A stretch of DNA of 48,138 nt, from positions 51,164-99,301 of the forward strand of contig WTWZ01000029.1 in NCBI GenBank assembly GCA_009773765.1. Direction: 5' to 3'. Below, in pieces: positions 26,714 to 35,504 of this stretch. The position numbers and the translations under genes are program-made. The notes under the pieces were generated by a model. It searched no databases. It saw nothing but the letters and a program-made list of their open reading frames with translations, and was not told the origin of the DNA. The stretch comes from Prolixibacteraceae bacterium. Lineage in GTDB: Bacteria; Bacteroidota; Bacteroidia; Bacteroidales; Prolixibacteraceae. Numbering within the stretch: the stretch's first letter is position 1; each line of letters opens with the position of its first letter.

Positions 26714-27955
26714 TTACTTTTTCCTCTTCTTCTTCGCCAAATACTCCCGCTGTTCCTTTTCGTTGTCGCGAATCAGTTTTTTCCAGTTGTTATCGGTGTC
26801 TTTGGTAAAATCGAGGGTTTCGCGGTAGGTGTTTTTGTCAATATCCATTACTGTAATTTCACTGTCGAGGAAAGATTCAATTTCGGCTAAAATATCCTTT
26901 TCCTCACTGCTGCAAAAAGTAACTGCCTGCCCTTTCTTAGTGCCGCGGCCTGTGCGCCCAACGCGGTGCACGTAGTTTTCAGGCGCTTCGGGCAAATCGT
27001 AGTTTACCACAAAATCAACATTGGGAATATCGATTCCGCGGGCGCTGATGTCGGTGGCAATCAGCAGTTTCAGGTTGCCGGTTTTAAAATCGTTTAAGGT
27101 TTCGGTGCGTTCATTTTGTTCTTTTCCACTGTGGATGGTTGCGCTTTTTATTTGAACCCTTTCCATGGCTTTATTAACCCGCTCGGCCCGCACTTTTGTA
27201 CGCACAAAAACCAGCACTTTGCTTTCAGGGTTTTCGTCAATCAACCGTTCCAGAAAAGCCCGTTTATCGTCCATTTCGATAAAAGCCACAAAATGTTCGA
27301 TATTTTTAGCCACCGGATTTTTTGGCGAAATCTGAATGCGGATGGGTTTTGTAACCAGCGAGTAAGCCAGTTTTTTTATTTTCGGATTGATGGTTGCCGA
27401 AAAAAATAAAGTCTGTCGTTTTGCCGGCAGGTGGCGCATCAAATCGTTAATGTCTTTTATGAAACCGAGGTCGAGCATGTGGTCGGCCTCGTCGAGAATT
27501 AAAACTTCGATGCCATTCAGTTTTAAATGTCCCTGGCTTACCAAATCGAATAAACGGCCGGGGGTTGCCACCAGAATATCGATTCCGTTTTCGAGCGCGG
27601 CAATCTGCGGCGACTGATCAACTCCGCCAATAATTCCAATGGTTTTAACGCCAGTGTTTTTCGCCAAATCAATAAAAACTTCGGTAATCTGCTGCGCCAG
27701 TTCGTGGGTGGGAACCATTACCAGGCACTGTATTAAATTGGTCCGGCGTGTTTTTTTTACAATCTGAATTTTATGTATCACCGGAATGGCAAAAGCAGCC
27801 GTTTTTCCGGTGCCGGTTTGTGCGATTGCCAACACATCCTCGCCTTTTAAAATGGGCGGAATTGCTTTGAACTGAATGTCAGTTGGCCGCCGGAAACCTT
27901 GTTTTTCAAGATTTTTTTTGAGATCAAACGAAATGGAATACTCCCCGAATTTCAT
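26714..27955 (-). CDS. DEAD-box RNA helicase, RhlE-like
   Basis: A 413-residue ATP-dependent RNA helicase. The motifs appear in order: Q motif (GFRRPTDIQ), I (AQTGTGKT), Ia (PTHELAQQ), II (LDEADHMLD, the DEAD box), III (SAT), IV (LVFVRTK), V (ATDISARGID) and VI (HRVGRTGRG). The C-terminal tail is short and lysine-rich (YLAKKKRKK), as in RhlE-type proteins that act on ribosome assembly or mRNA decay. Its own promoter box lies 18 bp upstream. Confidence 0.93.
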   Translation of the reverse strand: MKFGEYSISFDLKKNLEKQGFRRPTDIQFKAIPPILKGEDVLAIAQTGTGKTAAFAIPVIHKIQIVKKTRRTNLIQCLVMVPTHELAQQITEVFIDLAKNTGVKTIGIIGGVDQSPQIAALENGIDILVATPGRLFDLVSQGHLKLNGIEVLILDEADHMLDLGFIKDINDLMRHLPAKRQTLFFSATINPKIKKLAYSLVTKPIRIQISPKNPVAKNIEHFVAFIEMDDKRAFLERLIDENPESKVLVFVRTKVRAERVNKAMERVQIKSATIHSGKEQNERTETLNDFKTGNLKLLIATDISARGIDIPNVDFVVNYDLPEAPENYVHRVGRTGRGTKKGQAVTFCSSEEKDILAEIESFLDSEITVMDIDKNTYRETLDFTKDTDNNWKKLIRDNEKEQREYLAKKKRKK

Positions 27956-27972
27956 GAAAATTGAATTTTAGG

Positions 27973-27980
27973 CAAAGATA
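27973..27980 (-). promoter_or_regulatory. -7 box of the helicase gene
   Basis: The minus strand reads TATCTTTG (TAnnTTTG) 17 bp before the helicase ATG. No -33 box is obvious. Confidence 0.45.
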
Positions 27981-28062
27981 GCGGAAAGAACGAGAAGAAT
28001 GAATGAATGCAGGACTGCCTGAATGGGTAATGAAATGCAGATAAGTTATTCCTTAAAAAAAC

Positions 28063-28098
28063 TTTGAACCAGAAACCCGAAACTATTTGCTACTTTTG
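28063..28098 (+). promoter_or_regulatory. Promoter of the RNase P RNA gene
   Basis: TACTTTTG at 28091-28098 ends 4 bp before the P1 helix of the RNA; TTTG at 28063-28066 gives a slightly long 24-bp spacer. The -7 box is identical to the one before tRNA-Lys. Confidence 0.55.
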
Positions 28099-28102
28099 CA
28101 CC

Positions 28103-28504
28103 GGCAGGCCACTTTATCGCCACGATAGCTATCGGGGAGGAAAGTCCGGGCAACGCAGGGCGCCGTGCTTCTTAGCGGGAAGATCTTTGAAAGGGGATAG
28201 CAGCGTAACAGAAAATGACCACCTTGTTTTGATGAATTCAGAGCGGGGAACGGGTGAAAAGGTGCGGTAAAAGCGCACCGGTCCCGGCAGCAATGTCGGG
28301 AGCCGTACGCCTCACGGGTTGCAAAGCCATGTATATCCTGATTGTTTGCCGCTGTTGCGGTACAGCAAGGCTGCCCGCCTTGTTTCTCTTCGCACAAGGA
28401 AGTCAGGAGGGGTAGGCTGCAGGATCCCGATAGTGATACCGGGACAAGATAAATGATAAAGCCCCGTTAGCAATCGGGGACAGAACCCGGCTTACAGGCC
28501 TGCC
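28103..28504 (+). ncRNA. rnpB: RNase P RNA, class A
   Basis: The catalytic RNA that trims the 5' ends of tRNA precursors, about 400 nt. The ends pair as helix P1 (GGCAGGCC at 28103-28110 with GGCCTGCC at 28497-28504). The universal core is visible: GAGGAAAGTCCGGGC (about 28136-28150), the GTAACAGAAAATGACC region, the GTGCGGTAAAAGCGCACCGG hairpin (about 28262-28281), and the closing CAGAACCCGGCTTACAGG. All open frames inside it are spurious. The gene lies between the divergent helicase gene and the convergent cysN. Confidence 0.95.
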
Positions 28505-28511
28505 ATTTTTT

Positions 28512-28555
28512 ATAACAAAACAGCCGCCCCAATAATGAGGCGGCTGTTTTGTTAT
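28512..28555. terminator. Bidirectional terminator between rnpB and cysN
   Basis: A perfect 17-bp stem (ATAACAAAACAGCCGCC at 28512-28528 with its complement at 28539-28555) and a 10-nt loop. A/T-rich ends on both sides give a U-tract in either direction, fitting for the convergent rnpB and cysN genes. Confidence 0.88.
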
Positions 28556-28577
28556 ATTCCTGTTCAGATTCCCTATT

Positions 28578-30497
28578 TTAACGATGGGGAAAAATTTTAT
28601 TCGCAGCCAGATAATTAAGTATTTTATCAATATTTAATTCATTTTCTTCGGGTTTGAAAACAAGTTTAGCGTTGACCGGCACTTCAAATTCCAAATCAAC
28701 TCCCGGAAGGTTTTTGGTTTTTCCCTCTTCTATCAATTTGTACAATTCAGGTTTATTATTTTTGCAATAATCCAGCGTTGCATCCATATAAAACAGGTGA
28801 AAACGATCGGGGCCTATAATCTCGGCAATCTGGCTCCGCAACGAAGAATTACGCGAAATGAACGAACAAACGGCAATAATTCCCTGATCGTTGAGCAATT
28901 TGCAGATATGTGCCACACGGCGGAGATTTTCAGCGCGGTCGGCCGGGGTAAAATCGAGCTCGCGGTTTAATCCCGAACGCACCGAACTGCCATCGATTAA
29001 TACTGCAACAGAGCCATCTTCGAAGAGCCTTTTCTCAAGACTAAATGCAAGTTCGTTTTTTCCTGAACCATGCAATCCTGATATCCAGATGGTTTCACCT
29101 TTCTGATTGTATTTATTTTGATACTCCTCACGTTGAATCAACGACTTTCCCTGTGCAATTTTCTGCTTATCAACATCGGTAATCCGCGAGGTAAGGTTTT
29201 TGCTGTCCAATTGGTCGATAATCATCCCGACAGCGCAGGTGTTATGCGTAATCGGGTCGATTAAAATAAACGAACCCGTTTGTCTGTTTTTTTTGTAGGG
29301 ATCGAAAAAAATTGGCTTGGAAGTAGTAATAACAACACGGCCAATTTCATTGAGGTTGAGATGGTCAATTCCGATTTTTTCGAGAGTGTTTACGTCAACT
29401 TTATATTTTACCTGGTCAATCCGTGCCTTGGTTGTATTGCTTGTGTGTTTAATATAAAACAGGGTCGTAAGGTTCATCGGAGGTACGTCCATCCAAACCA
29501 GCATTGCTTCAAACTGGCGTTCCATTCGTGGCTGATTATCGGGATGAACCAGCATGTCGCCGCGCGAAATATCAATTTCATCTTCAAGGGTAACAGTGAC
29601 TGACTGGGGCGGAAATGCATGATCCAGTTCTTTATCGTAAGTAACAATCGACTTAACTTTAGAAGTTTTTAACGATGGCAGTACCAGGATTTCGTCGCCT
29701 TTTGAAATAATTCCGGAAGCTACAGATGCCGAAAAACCACGGAAAGCTATATCTGGACGAAGTACAAACTGAACAGGGTAACGCAAATCAGTAAAGTTTC
29801 TGTCGCTGGTTATGCGCACATTTTCGAGAAATTCAAGCATGGAACCTCCCTTGTACCATGGCGTTTTTTCAGAGCGGTCAACAACATTGTCTCCTTTTAA
29901 TGCCGAAATAGGGATGAAGTTTACATCGGGAATATCCAGTTGAATTACAAACGATTCATAATCAGCCCTTATTTTATCAAAAACTTCCTGGCTGAAATTC
30001 ATCAAATCCATCTTGTTAATTGCAACCACAATATGTTTAATTCCCAAAAGCGAAACTAAAAATGTATGCCTTTTTGTTTGGGTAATTACTCCATAACGGG
30101 CATCGATTAAAATAATTGCGAGGTTGGCTGTCGATGCTCCGGTAACCATGTTTCGCGTGTATTGTTCATGTCCGGGAGTGTCGGCAATTATAAATTTACG
30201 TTTTGCAGTGGAAAAATAACGGTATGCCACATCGATTGTAATTCCCTGTTCGCGCTCGGCTTTTAATCCGTCAAGCAAAAGCGCATAATCAATGTCATCG
30301 CCGGCATGGCCAATGCGTTTACTGTCCCGTTCCAAAGCCGATAATTGATCCTCATATATCATTTTACTGTCGAACATCAATCGTCCGATCAGGGTAGATT
30401 TACCGTCGTCAACCGAGCCGGCAGTTAGCAAACGCAATAAATCTTTTTTCTGATCCTGGTCGAGGAATTCTTTTATATCTAAATTTTGTGTAGTCAT
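28578..30497 (-). CDS. cysN: Sulfate adenylyltransferase large subunit fused to APS kinase-like domain
   Basis: A 639-residue CysNC-type protein. The N-terminal GTPase (GSVDDGKST at 27-35, [16 protein letters not shown]) drives ATP sulfurylase, which with CysD makes APS from sulfate and ATP. From about residue 465 a CysC domain, which would make PAPS, follows ([25 protein letters not shown]). Its P-loop reads GLHGSGKN (474-481), with Asn in place of the usual Ser/Thr after the Lys, and the FISPxRxxR-type loop reads FISRNSSLR. Kinase activity of that half is therefore uncertain. The ATG lies 6 bp from a long heptamer array on its 5' side, and a foreign-looking gene separates it from cysD. Confidence 0.92.
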   Translation of the reverse strand: MTTQNLDIKEFLDQDQKKDLLRLLTAGSVDDGKSTLIGRLMFDSKMIYEDQLSALERDSKRIGHAGDDIDYALLLDGLKAEREQGITIDVAYRYFSTAKRKFIIADTPGHEQYTRNMVTGASTANLAIILIDARYGVITQTKRHTFLVSLLGIKHIVVAINKMDLMNFSQEVFDKIRADYESFVIQLDIPDVNFIPISALKGDNVVDRSEKTPWYKGGSMLEFLENVRITSDRNFTDLRYPVQFVLRPDIAFRGFSASVASGIISKGDEILVLPSLKTSKVKSIVTYDKELDHAFPPQSVTVTLEDEIDISRGDMLVHPDNQPRMERQFEAMLVWMDVPPMNLTTLFYIKHTSNTTKARIDQVKYKVDVNTLEKIGIDHLNLNEIGRVVITTSKPIFFDPYKKNRQTGSFILIDPITHNTCAVGMIIDQLDSKNLTSRITDVDKQKIAQGKSLIQREEYQNKYNQKGETIWISGLHGSGKNELAFSLEKRLFEDGSVAVLIDGSSVRSGLNRELDFTPADRAENLRRVAHICKLLNDQGIIAVCSFISRNSSLRSQIAEIIGPDRFHLFYMDATLDYCKNNKPELYKLIEEGKTKNLPGVDLEFEVPVNAKLVFKPEENELNIDKILNYLAANKIFPHR

Positions 30498-30503
30498 GTT
30501 ATC

Positions 30504-30715
30504 GTTACTTGTTACTTGTTACTTGTTACTTGTTACTGGTTACTTGTTGCTGGTTACTGGTTACTTGTTACTGGTTACTGGTTACTGGTTACTGGTTACT
30601 GGTTACTGGTTACTGGTTACTGGTTACTGGTTACTGGTTACTGGTTACTTGTTGCTGGGGTTACTTGTTGCTGGTTACTTGTTGCTGGTTACTTGTTGCT
30701 GGTTACTTGTTGCTG
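30504..30715. repeat. Thirty tandem copies of a 7-bp unit upstream of cysN
   Basis: Thirty units of GTTACTG, GTTACTT or GTTGCTG follow each other, with a single 2-bp insertion after unit 22. The array fills the whole space between the cysN start codon and the stop codon of the four-helix-bundle gene. The next, partial unit (GTTAG) provides that gene's stop. Units in the middle are uniform GTTACTG, while both flanks alternate. Frames that run through it encode low-complexity LLVTGYW repeats and are not genes. Confidence 0.97.
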
Positions 30716-30716
30716 G

Positions 30717-31082
30717 TTAGGATTTCCAGTTATTTTCTACATATTGAATGAATTTGTTTATTTGCATTCCAAGGTTATTGTATTCAATAGTTAAATCACT
30801 CCAACCTTCTTTTTCGGGATATAATGCAATAATTGTATTTATTTGATTTTGACACTCATCATTGGATGCCTGCGCATAAACCAGAAATTTCATAAAATCG
30901 GCTTTATATCTTCTTCTTCCATATCCTTCAGTTATCTGGTCTTTAATACTTTTAGAAGATCTTCTCACTTGACTCCCTTGTTCATATAATTCAAACGGAG
31001 GAAGTTGAAGACTTAATTTGTGTACCCTGATACAAAGTTCGAATGCAATTTTATATATATCCAAATCCCTGTAGCTACTCAT
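30717..31082 (-). CDS. Four-helix-bundle (S23/IVP-type) protein
   Basis: A 121-residue protein of the four-helix-bundle family named after proteins encoded in 23S rRNA intervening sequences. The typical start YRDLDIYKIAFELC, the QVRRSSKSIKDQITEGYGR segment, and FLVYAQASNDECQNQIN are visible. It is an all-helical protein of unknown molecular role; the family is related in fold to the Avd protein of diversity-generating retroelements, but no such retroelement is present. The gene separates cysD from cysN and is flanked by the heptamer array on one side and a short related repeat on the other, which suggests insertion. Confidence 0.88.
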   Translation of the reverse strand: MSSYRDLDIYKIAFELCIRVHKLSLQLPPFELYEQGSQVRRSSKSIKDQITEGYGRRRYKADFMKFLVYAQASNDECQNQINTIIALYPEKEGWSDLTIEYNNLGMQINKFIQYVENNWKS

Positions 31083-31121
31083 ATTCTTTTTATTTGTTCA
31101 ATTTACTTGTTGTTAGTCCAA

Positions 31122-31146
31122 ACCAGAAACCAGTATCCAGAAACCA
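31122..31146. repeat. Short repeat related to the heptamer array
   Basis: Between the four-helix-bundle start and the cysD stop lies a short stretch of ACCAG and CCAGAAACCA words (minus strand: TTTCTGGATACTGG). It resembles the units of the array on the other side of the gene and may be its worn counterpart. Confidence 0.45.
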
Positions 31147-31150
31147 TCAC

Positions 31151-32056
31151 CTAAAAATATCCCTCCCTTTTTTTCTGTTCCATACTTCCTTCCTGATCGA
31201 AGTCGATAACCCGGGTTGTTCTTTCCGATACGGTAACTGTCATCATTTCTTCCACAATTTCCTCGATTGTTTCGGCATTCGATTCAATGGCTCCGGTTAA
31301 AGCATAACAGCCCAATGTTCTGAAACGTACTTTTTTCATTTCCGCTTTGTCCCTGAATTTTTTGGGCATTCTGTCATCATCGACCATAATAAGGTTTCCA
31401 TCGATGTTTACAATGGGGCGTTCTTTTGCAAAATACAGGGGGACTATGGGTATTTTTTCGAGACGAATATACTGCCATATGTCTAATTCTGTCCAGTTTG
31501 AAATTGGGAAAACCCTGATGGATTCACCTTTTTGGACTCTTGCATTATAAATATTCCATAATTCGGGGCGTTGGTTCTTTGGGTCCCATTGATGAAGTTT
31601 ATCCCGAAAAGAGAAGATCCGTTCTTTGGCACGCGATTTTTCTTCATCACGGCGAGCCCCGCCAAAAGCAGCATCGAACTTGTATTTGTTCAAACCGGCA
31701 AGCAAAGCCTGTGTTTTCATAATATCGGTGTGTACCTTGCTGCCATGGGTAAACGGGCCAATTCCGGCTTCAAATCCCTCCATATTTGTATATACAATCA
31801 GGTCCCAACCTTTCTCTTTGGCATACCTGTCTCGAAATTCAACCATTTCGCGAAATTTCCATCGCGTATCGATGTGCATTAACGGAAAAGGTACTTTGCC
31901 GGGGTAAAAAGCTTTTTCGGCCAAACGAACCATTACTGAAGAGTCTTTCCCGATTGAATAAAGCATTACCGGATGTTCGAATTCGGCGGCAACTTCACGT
32001 ATAATGTGGATGGCCTCAGCTTCAAGTTCACGCAAATTTGTCAGACTATATTCCAT
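31151..32056 (-). CDS. cysD: Sulfate adenylyltransferase small subunit
   Basis: A 301-residue PP-loop enzyme that, with CysN, joins sulfate and ATP to form APS. The PP-loop SIGKDSSV is at residues 34-41, followed by the conserved [34 protein letters not shown], and [16 protein letters not shown]. It is full length. Normally its gene directly precedes cysN; here about 650 bp of inserted sequence parts them. A decayed transporter lies upstream. Confidence 0.95.
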   Translation of the reverse strand: MEYSLTNLRELEAEAIHIIREVAAEFEHPVMLYSIGKDSSVMVRLAEKAFYPGKVPFPLMHIDTRWKFREMVEFRDRYAKEKGWDLIVYTNMEGFEAGIGPFTHGSKVHTDIMKTQALLAGLNKYKFDAAFGGARRDEEKSRAKERIFSFRDKLHQWDPKNQRPELWNIYNARVQKGESIRVFPISNWTELDIWQYIRLEKIPIVPLYFAKERPIVNIDGNLIMVDDDRMPKKFRDKAEMKKVRFRTLGCYALTGAIESNAETIEEIVEEMMTVTVSERTTRVIDFDQEGSMEQKKREGYF

Positions 32057-32180
32057 TTTTAAGTATTTTCAACAGACGGTTTAAATTTCTGATTTTAAAA
32101 ATGGTAAATATATCATTTTCCTGAATTATGCAATACAGGCATTAATTGCTTTCAGCAAGTTGTTAATATTGAATTAAATT

Positions 32181-32648
32181 CTAAAAACTCCAGAAAAAAG
32201 GAATTAGAATTAATGAAATTATGAACACAATGATACTCAGGGGTATTCCGATTTTAAGGTAATCTCTGAATTTGTAATTACCAATAGCCTGTACAAAAGT
32301 AAATTGGTTTGATATCCGATAGGGTCAAAGTAAAAAACTGGCCTATTGCAGCACCGGCAACCATGATAAGATAGTAAAATAAATGCAGTCCATTTTTTCT
32401 AAAATTTACCGGTTGTACTATAATCTTGTATATTAGGAAGTGAGATAGGAAATTTTGGAATCGCCCCCGGATTGAATAAACTTTTCTGTGGTCAGTAAAA
32501 TAAGATTGTCCCCTTCTTTTAGGATCAGGTTTCCAAAGTTGGTGGTTGCCGAAAAAAGTATCAATCCGGCACACATAACTTCCATATAGAGAGCAATAAT
32601 CATCAGTACATTTAAAGCAATAACAATATATCCTTCAGCAGTTAGCAA
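32181..32648 (-). pseudogene. Decayed SLC13 (DASS) sodium/sulfate-type transporter
   Basis: Pieces of an SLC13 permease appear in order but in different frames on the minus strand. They are an N-terminal helix (LTAEGYIVIALNVLMIIALYM, from 32648), a TrkA-C-like bit (NLILKEGDNLILL), a helix (FYYLIMVAGAAIGQFFT), the family motif DPIGYQTNLLL after a frameshift, and after another shift the C-terminus (GNYKFRDYLKIGIPL ... PFFWSF), ending with the TAG at 32181-32183. Most of the roughly 590-residue protein is deleted. SLC13 genes often adjoin cysD/cysN and import sulfate, so this is a lost sulfate importer. Confidence 0.8.
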
Positions 32649-32821
32649 ATCAGATTAGGTTGTAATAATTTAAACATCTCAGATGTGGCAAAAAGTTTGA
32701 CCAAAACAAATGATTAAACTGAATAAGTTGAACTGAATGTGATATTCTTTGAAAATCTTTTACAAACAATTTTATACAGGATTATCAAAAAGTCACTTTT
32801 TTAGAAAAAAACAACATAGCG

Positions 32822-32852
32822 TTTGTGTAGAAAAAAATAAATATTACTTTTG
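32822..32852 (+). promoter_or_regulatory. Promoter of tRNA-Lys
   Basis: TTTG (32822-32825), a 19-bp spacer and TACTTTTG (32845-32852) match both boxes of the Bacteroidota consensus. The tRNA begins 54 bp after the -7 box. Confidence 0.7.
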
Positions 32853-32906
32853 CCCCGCCTTTACTGAAAAAGGCTAGCCTTTGAGAAACAAAGGAATTAC
32901 AAGGAT

Positions 32907-32979
32907 GACTCAGTAGCTCAGCAGGTAGAGCACATCCCTTTTAAGGATGGGGTCCTGGGTTCGAATCCCAGCTGAGTCA
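32907..32979 (+). tRNA. tRNA-Lys (anticodon TTT)
   Basis: A full cloverleaf: the acceptor stem GACTCAG pairs with CTGAGTC, the D-arm is AGCTCAGCAGGTAGAGC, and the anticodon arm is CATCC-CTTTTAA-GGATG with anticodon TTT at 32940-32942. The T-arm is CTGGGTTCGAATCCCAG. A is the discriminator base; CCA is not encoded. Confidence 0.97.
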
Positions 32980-32987
32980 CAAAATCA

Positions 32988-33015
32988 GGGAGAGGTTAAA
33001 ACATCTCCCTTTTTT
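32988..33015 (+). terminator. Intrinsic terminator of tRNA-Lys
   Basis: The GGGAGA/TCTCCC stem with a 10-nt loop is followed by six T residues, 8 bp after the tRNA. Confidence 0.85.
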
Positions 33016-33128
33016 ATTTCAGTAAAAACAAGAACTGCAAAAATGTTTACAGTTTACATTAGGCCAATAAAGCAACAAAATGAACGAAGTGGGAATATAA
33101 GGCATTTTATTGGCTAATCGGTATAACC

Positions 33129-33614
33129 TTAACCCCCAGGTTCTTTCTTTTTCATGGTTTCTTTCCGCGTAATAAGCATCGGCACCGCAACTCCTATTCC
33201 CAGAGAAATCAGGATAAAAATAGCTTTAGTCCCGTTATTGACGGTAGTTATCAGATTTTGAAGATAAACTTCTGTGCTGCTTACTGATATCAGCGACATA
33301 ATGCCCAGCATCATTCTGTAAATAAAAAATCCCGGAATCAGCGGAATTACCGATGGAATGTAAAATACAAGCGGCGGACTGTCTTTGGAATGTGCCATCC
33401 GGATACTAACCACTCCGATAACAGTGGCTGCTGCGAAAGAAGAAAACACAATTCCAACCCCAAAATACATTGCCCCAAATTTTACCAGTCCGCCCAGTGC
33501 CCCCAGAATCCCGATGGGCAAAAGCGTGCGTTGAGGAACATTGAACAGCATTCCAAATCCTGCTGCGGCAACTCCTGCAGCTAAACATTTTGTGATGATT
33601 TCAAGAATTTCCAT
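33129..33614 (-). CDS. ThrE-like exporter, small subunit (DUF3815)
   Basis: About 161 residues from the ATG at 33614, one base after the stop of the partner gene; a longer frame would overlap that gene. Four or five membrane helices with glycine-rich segments (GVAAAGFGMLFNVP, GALGGLVKFGAMYFG, IPSVIPLIPGFFIYRMM) match the C-terminal half of threonine/serine exporters. Together with the preceding gene it forms a split ThrE that probably exports small amino acids. Confidence 0.85.
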   Translation of the reverse strand: MEILEIITKCLAAGVAAAGFGMLFNVPQRTLLPIGILGALGGLVKFGAMYFGVGIVFSSFAAATVIGVVSIRMAHSKDSPPLVFYIPSVIPLIPGFFIYRMMLGIMSLISVSSTEVYLQNLITTVNNGTKAIFILISLGIGVAVPMLITRKETMKKKEPGG

Positions 33615-33615
33615 G

Positions 33616-34383
33616 TTAAAAGCTAAAAAGTATCCGAACCGTAAAAACACCCATTGCAATGGCAAAAGCAATAATCAGCCCGTTCACCATTCTGACGATT
33701 CCGTTCTGAATATTGCCATCCATCATATCGGTAACCGAATTTATCAATGGTACTCCGGGCACCAGAAAAAGCACTGACGTTGAAAATGCTGCATCAGGAT
33801 GATTTCCGAAGTTAAAAAATTCAGCAAATCCAGCGATTAACGATGCTGTTAAAGCCGCAAAAAACACGCAAACATAAGGATTGAATTTTTTAAGTGTTGC
33901 CTGTTGCCTCACAAACAAACCTGAAAAAGTGGCTGTAAAGGCAACAGCCATATCAATTAACCCTCCGCCAAAAATATGACAAAAGGCTGCCCCTGCAAGA
34001 CCTACCGTGCTTAACACCAGCCACTGTGAATAATGTGGAAGTTTTTTTAGGCGCCTTAATTCTGCGGCAACCTGTTCAATATTCCACTCTCCGTCAAACA
34101 CACGCCAACTCATCCTGCTGACTCCACTTACAATTTTGAAATTGATTTTGTGGGGCGATGTTCTTTTTAAACGGCTGAAAAAATGCTCCTGATCTTTGTC
34201 GATAACTGTTACCATCAGCGCACGCTGTGTAATCAGCAGTTCAATTTTAAAACCCAGTCCCGATGCCAGCCGTTCGAGGGTAAGCCGCGTGCGGTGGGTA
34301 CTTGCGCCCGAACTCATTAGGGCTGCCCCAACATCGAGCAAAATACTTCCAACTTCCGATGCATTACTGGTTTCTTCGTTCAT
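33616..34383 (-). CDS. ThrE-like exporter, large subunit (DUF1212)
   Basis: A 255-residue protein of the PF06738 family. A cytosolic N-terminal half (LLDVGAALMSSGASTHRTR) is followed by five membrane helices; the segment LFLVPGVPLINSVTDMMDGN is the family hallmark. It is the N-terminal half of the ThrE exporter, with the C-terminal half encoded next, one base away. In many bacteria both halves are one protein. Confidence 0.88.
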   Translation of the reverse strand: MNEETSNASEVGSILLDVGAALMSSGASTHRTRLTLERLASGLGFKIELLITQRALMVTVIDKDQEHFFSRLKRTSPHKINFKIVSGVSRMSWRVFDGEWNIEQVAAELRRLKKLPHYSQWLVLSTVGLAGAAFCHIFGGGLIDMAVAFTATFSGLFVRQQATLKKFNPYVCVFFAALTASLIAGFAEFFNFGNHPDAAFSTSVLFLVPGVPLINSVTDMMDGNIQNGIVRMVNGLIIAFAIAMGVFTVRILFSF

Positions 34384-34495
34384 TTAAAATCTGATAAAAT
34401 GTTTTCTCAGACAAAGTACGTGAAAAAAAACAGAGCGGTTCAAATATTCAAACTTGTTTTCTGCCGCAGTTAACCGGAAGTTAATAAAGGGAGAA

Positions 34496-35371
34496 TTAAA
34501 ATATTTCAAACGGAATCAGCGGGGTTGCCCCTCTTTGAGTGCAAACAAATGCTGCAACCTGCGTTGCTTTTTCATGTATTTTTTTCAATTCTACATTGTG
34601 CAGTAATCCGGCAACCAACACGGCGGTAAACGAATCGCCGGCGCCAACCGTATCAGCAACAACCACTTTCGGCGATTCGAGGAACGAAAATTCGTTGTGG
34701 CCCATAATAATGCTGCCTTTTTCTCCCATGGTGCAAACTACATATTGAAGATTGAACAGGTTAACGAGTTGTTTTATCTGGTTTTTTACTTCACCGGTTA
34801 ATCCGTACAAACCCGTTAAAACGGGCAATTCCTCGTCGTTTAGTTTTAAAACATCGGCAAACTCAAGCGATTTTGTAATGATTTCAGGGGAATAAAAATG
34901 CTGACGCAGGTTGATATCAAAAACCTTTAAACAACCTGATTTTACCGATTCCAAAACCTGAAGGATGGTTGATGCTGAAACCGAACTTCTTTGACCAAGG
35001 GATCCAAAACAAACTGCACGGCATTCCCCTGATTTTCTCAAAATTTCAGGCGTTGGCAGGATATTGTCCCACGCAGTATTTTCGTGAATGATGTACGATG
35101 GTTGGCCGTATTCGTTCAATTTTACTGTAACTGTTCCCGTTGGATATTGGTTTCGCTGAATATATCTGGTTTCCAGGTTTAACTTTCCGAGATTTTTTAC
35201 CATTTCATCTCCCAACAAGTCATTCCCAACGGCGCTAACCACGTAACTTTCGCACCCGGCCTGCATGGCATGAAACGCAAAATTACATGGCGCCCCGCCA
35301 ACCTGCTTCCCGGTTGGCAAAACATCCCAAAGCAGTTCGCCTATCCCGGCAACAGTTGGTTTGTTTTTCAT
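34496..35371 (-). CDS. PfkB-family sugar kinase, fructokinase-like
   Basis: About 291 residues from the ATG at 35371 (an upstream ATG would add eight). Ribokinase fold with the start VAGIGELLWDVLPTGKQVGGAPCNFA and the signature DTVGAGDSFTA with the catalytic Asp near the C-terminus. The N-terminal ELLWDVLP and GGAPCNFAFHAM pattern is typical of fructokinases. It phosphorylates a sugar with ATP in the cytosol; fructose is the best guess. No sugar transporter is adjacent. Confidence 0.88.
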   Translation of the reverse strand: MKNKPTVAGIGELLWDVLPTGKQVGGAPCNFAFHAMQAGCESYVVSAVGNDLLGDEMVKNLGKLNLETRYIQRNQYPTGTVTVKLNEYGQPSYIIHENTAWDNILPTPEILRKSGECRAVCFGSLGQRSSVSASTILQVLESVKSGCLKVFDINLRQHFYSPEIITKSLEFADVLKLNDEELPVLTGLYGLTGEVKNQIKQLVNLFNLQYVVCTMGEKGSIIMGHNEFSFLESPKVVVADTVGAGDSFTAVLVAGLLHNVELKKIHEKATQVAAFVCTQRGATPLIPFEIF

Positions 35372-35441
35372 AACAGAAACATTTGATATTGCCAAATTAT
35401 TTTGAATGGTTTAAACGTGTACTAAAATAGTTAATCAATAA

Positions 35442-35485
35442 AAAACACCGTATTGAGCGATAAGAGCAATCAAATACGGTGTTTT
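35442..35485. terminator. Bidirectional terminator
   Basis: A perfect 13-bp stem (AAAACACCGTATT with its complement) and an 18-nt loop, flanked by A- and T-rich ends. It lies after the 59-aa gene and before the start of the PfkB gene, so it ends the surface-protein operon. Confidence 0.8.
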
Positions 35486-35504
35486 ATATATGTTAAAATG
35501 TATT

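Noticed and set aside
28083-28397. Minus- and plus-strand frames inside the RNase P RNA
   Set aside because: The region matches the conserved core and paired ends of RNase P RNA, so these frames are chance.
30504-30715. Heptamer array as a CRISPR array
   Set aside because: The units are contiguous and only 7 bp long, with no spacers and no cas genes nearby.
30486-30794. Three overlapping plus-strand frames with LLVTGYW repeats
   Set aside because: They exist only because a 7-bp unit repeats without stops; three frames give the same low-complexity peptide and lie in the cysN leader.
30717-31082. Four-helix-bundle gene as part of a diversity-generating retroelement
   Set aside because: No reverse transcriptase or template/variable repeat pair is seen; the protein fits the S23/IVP type better.
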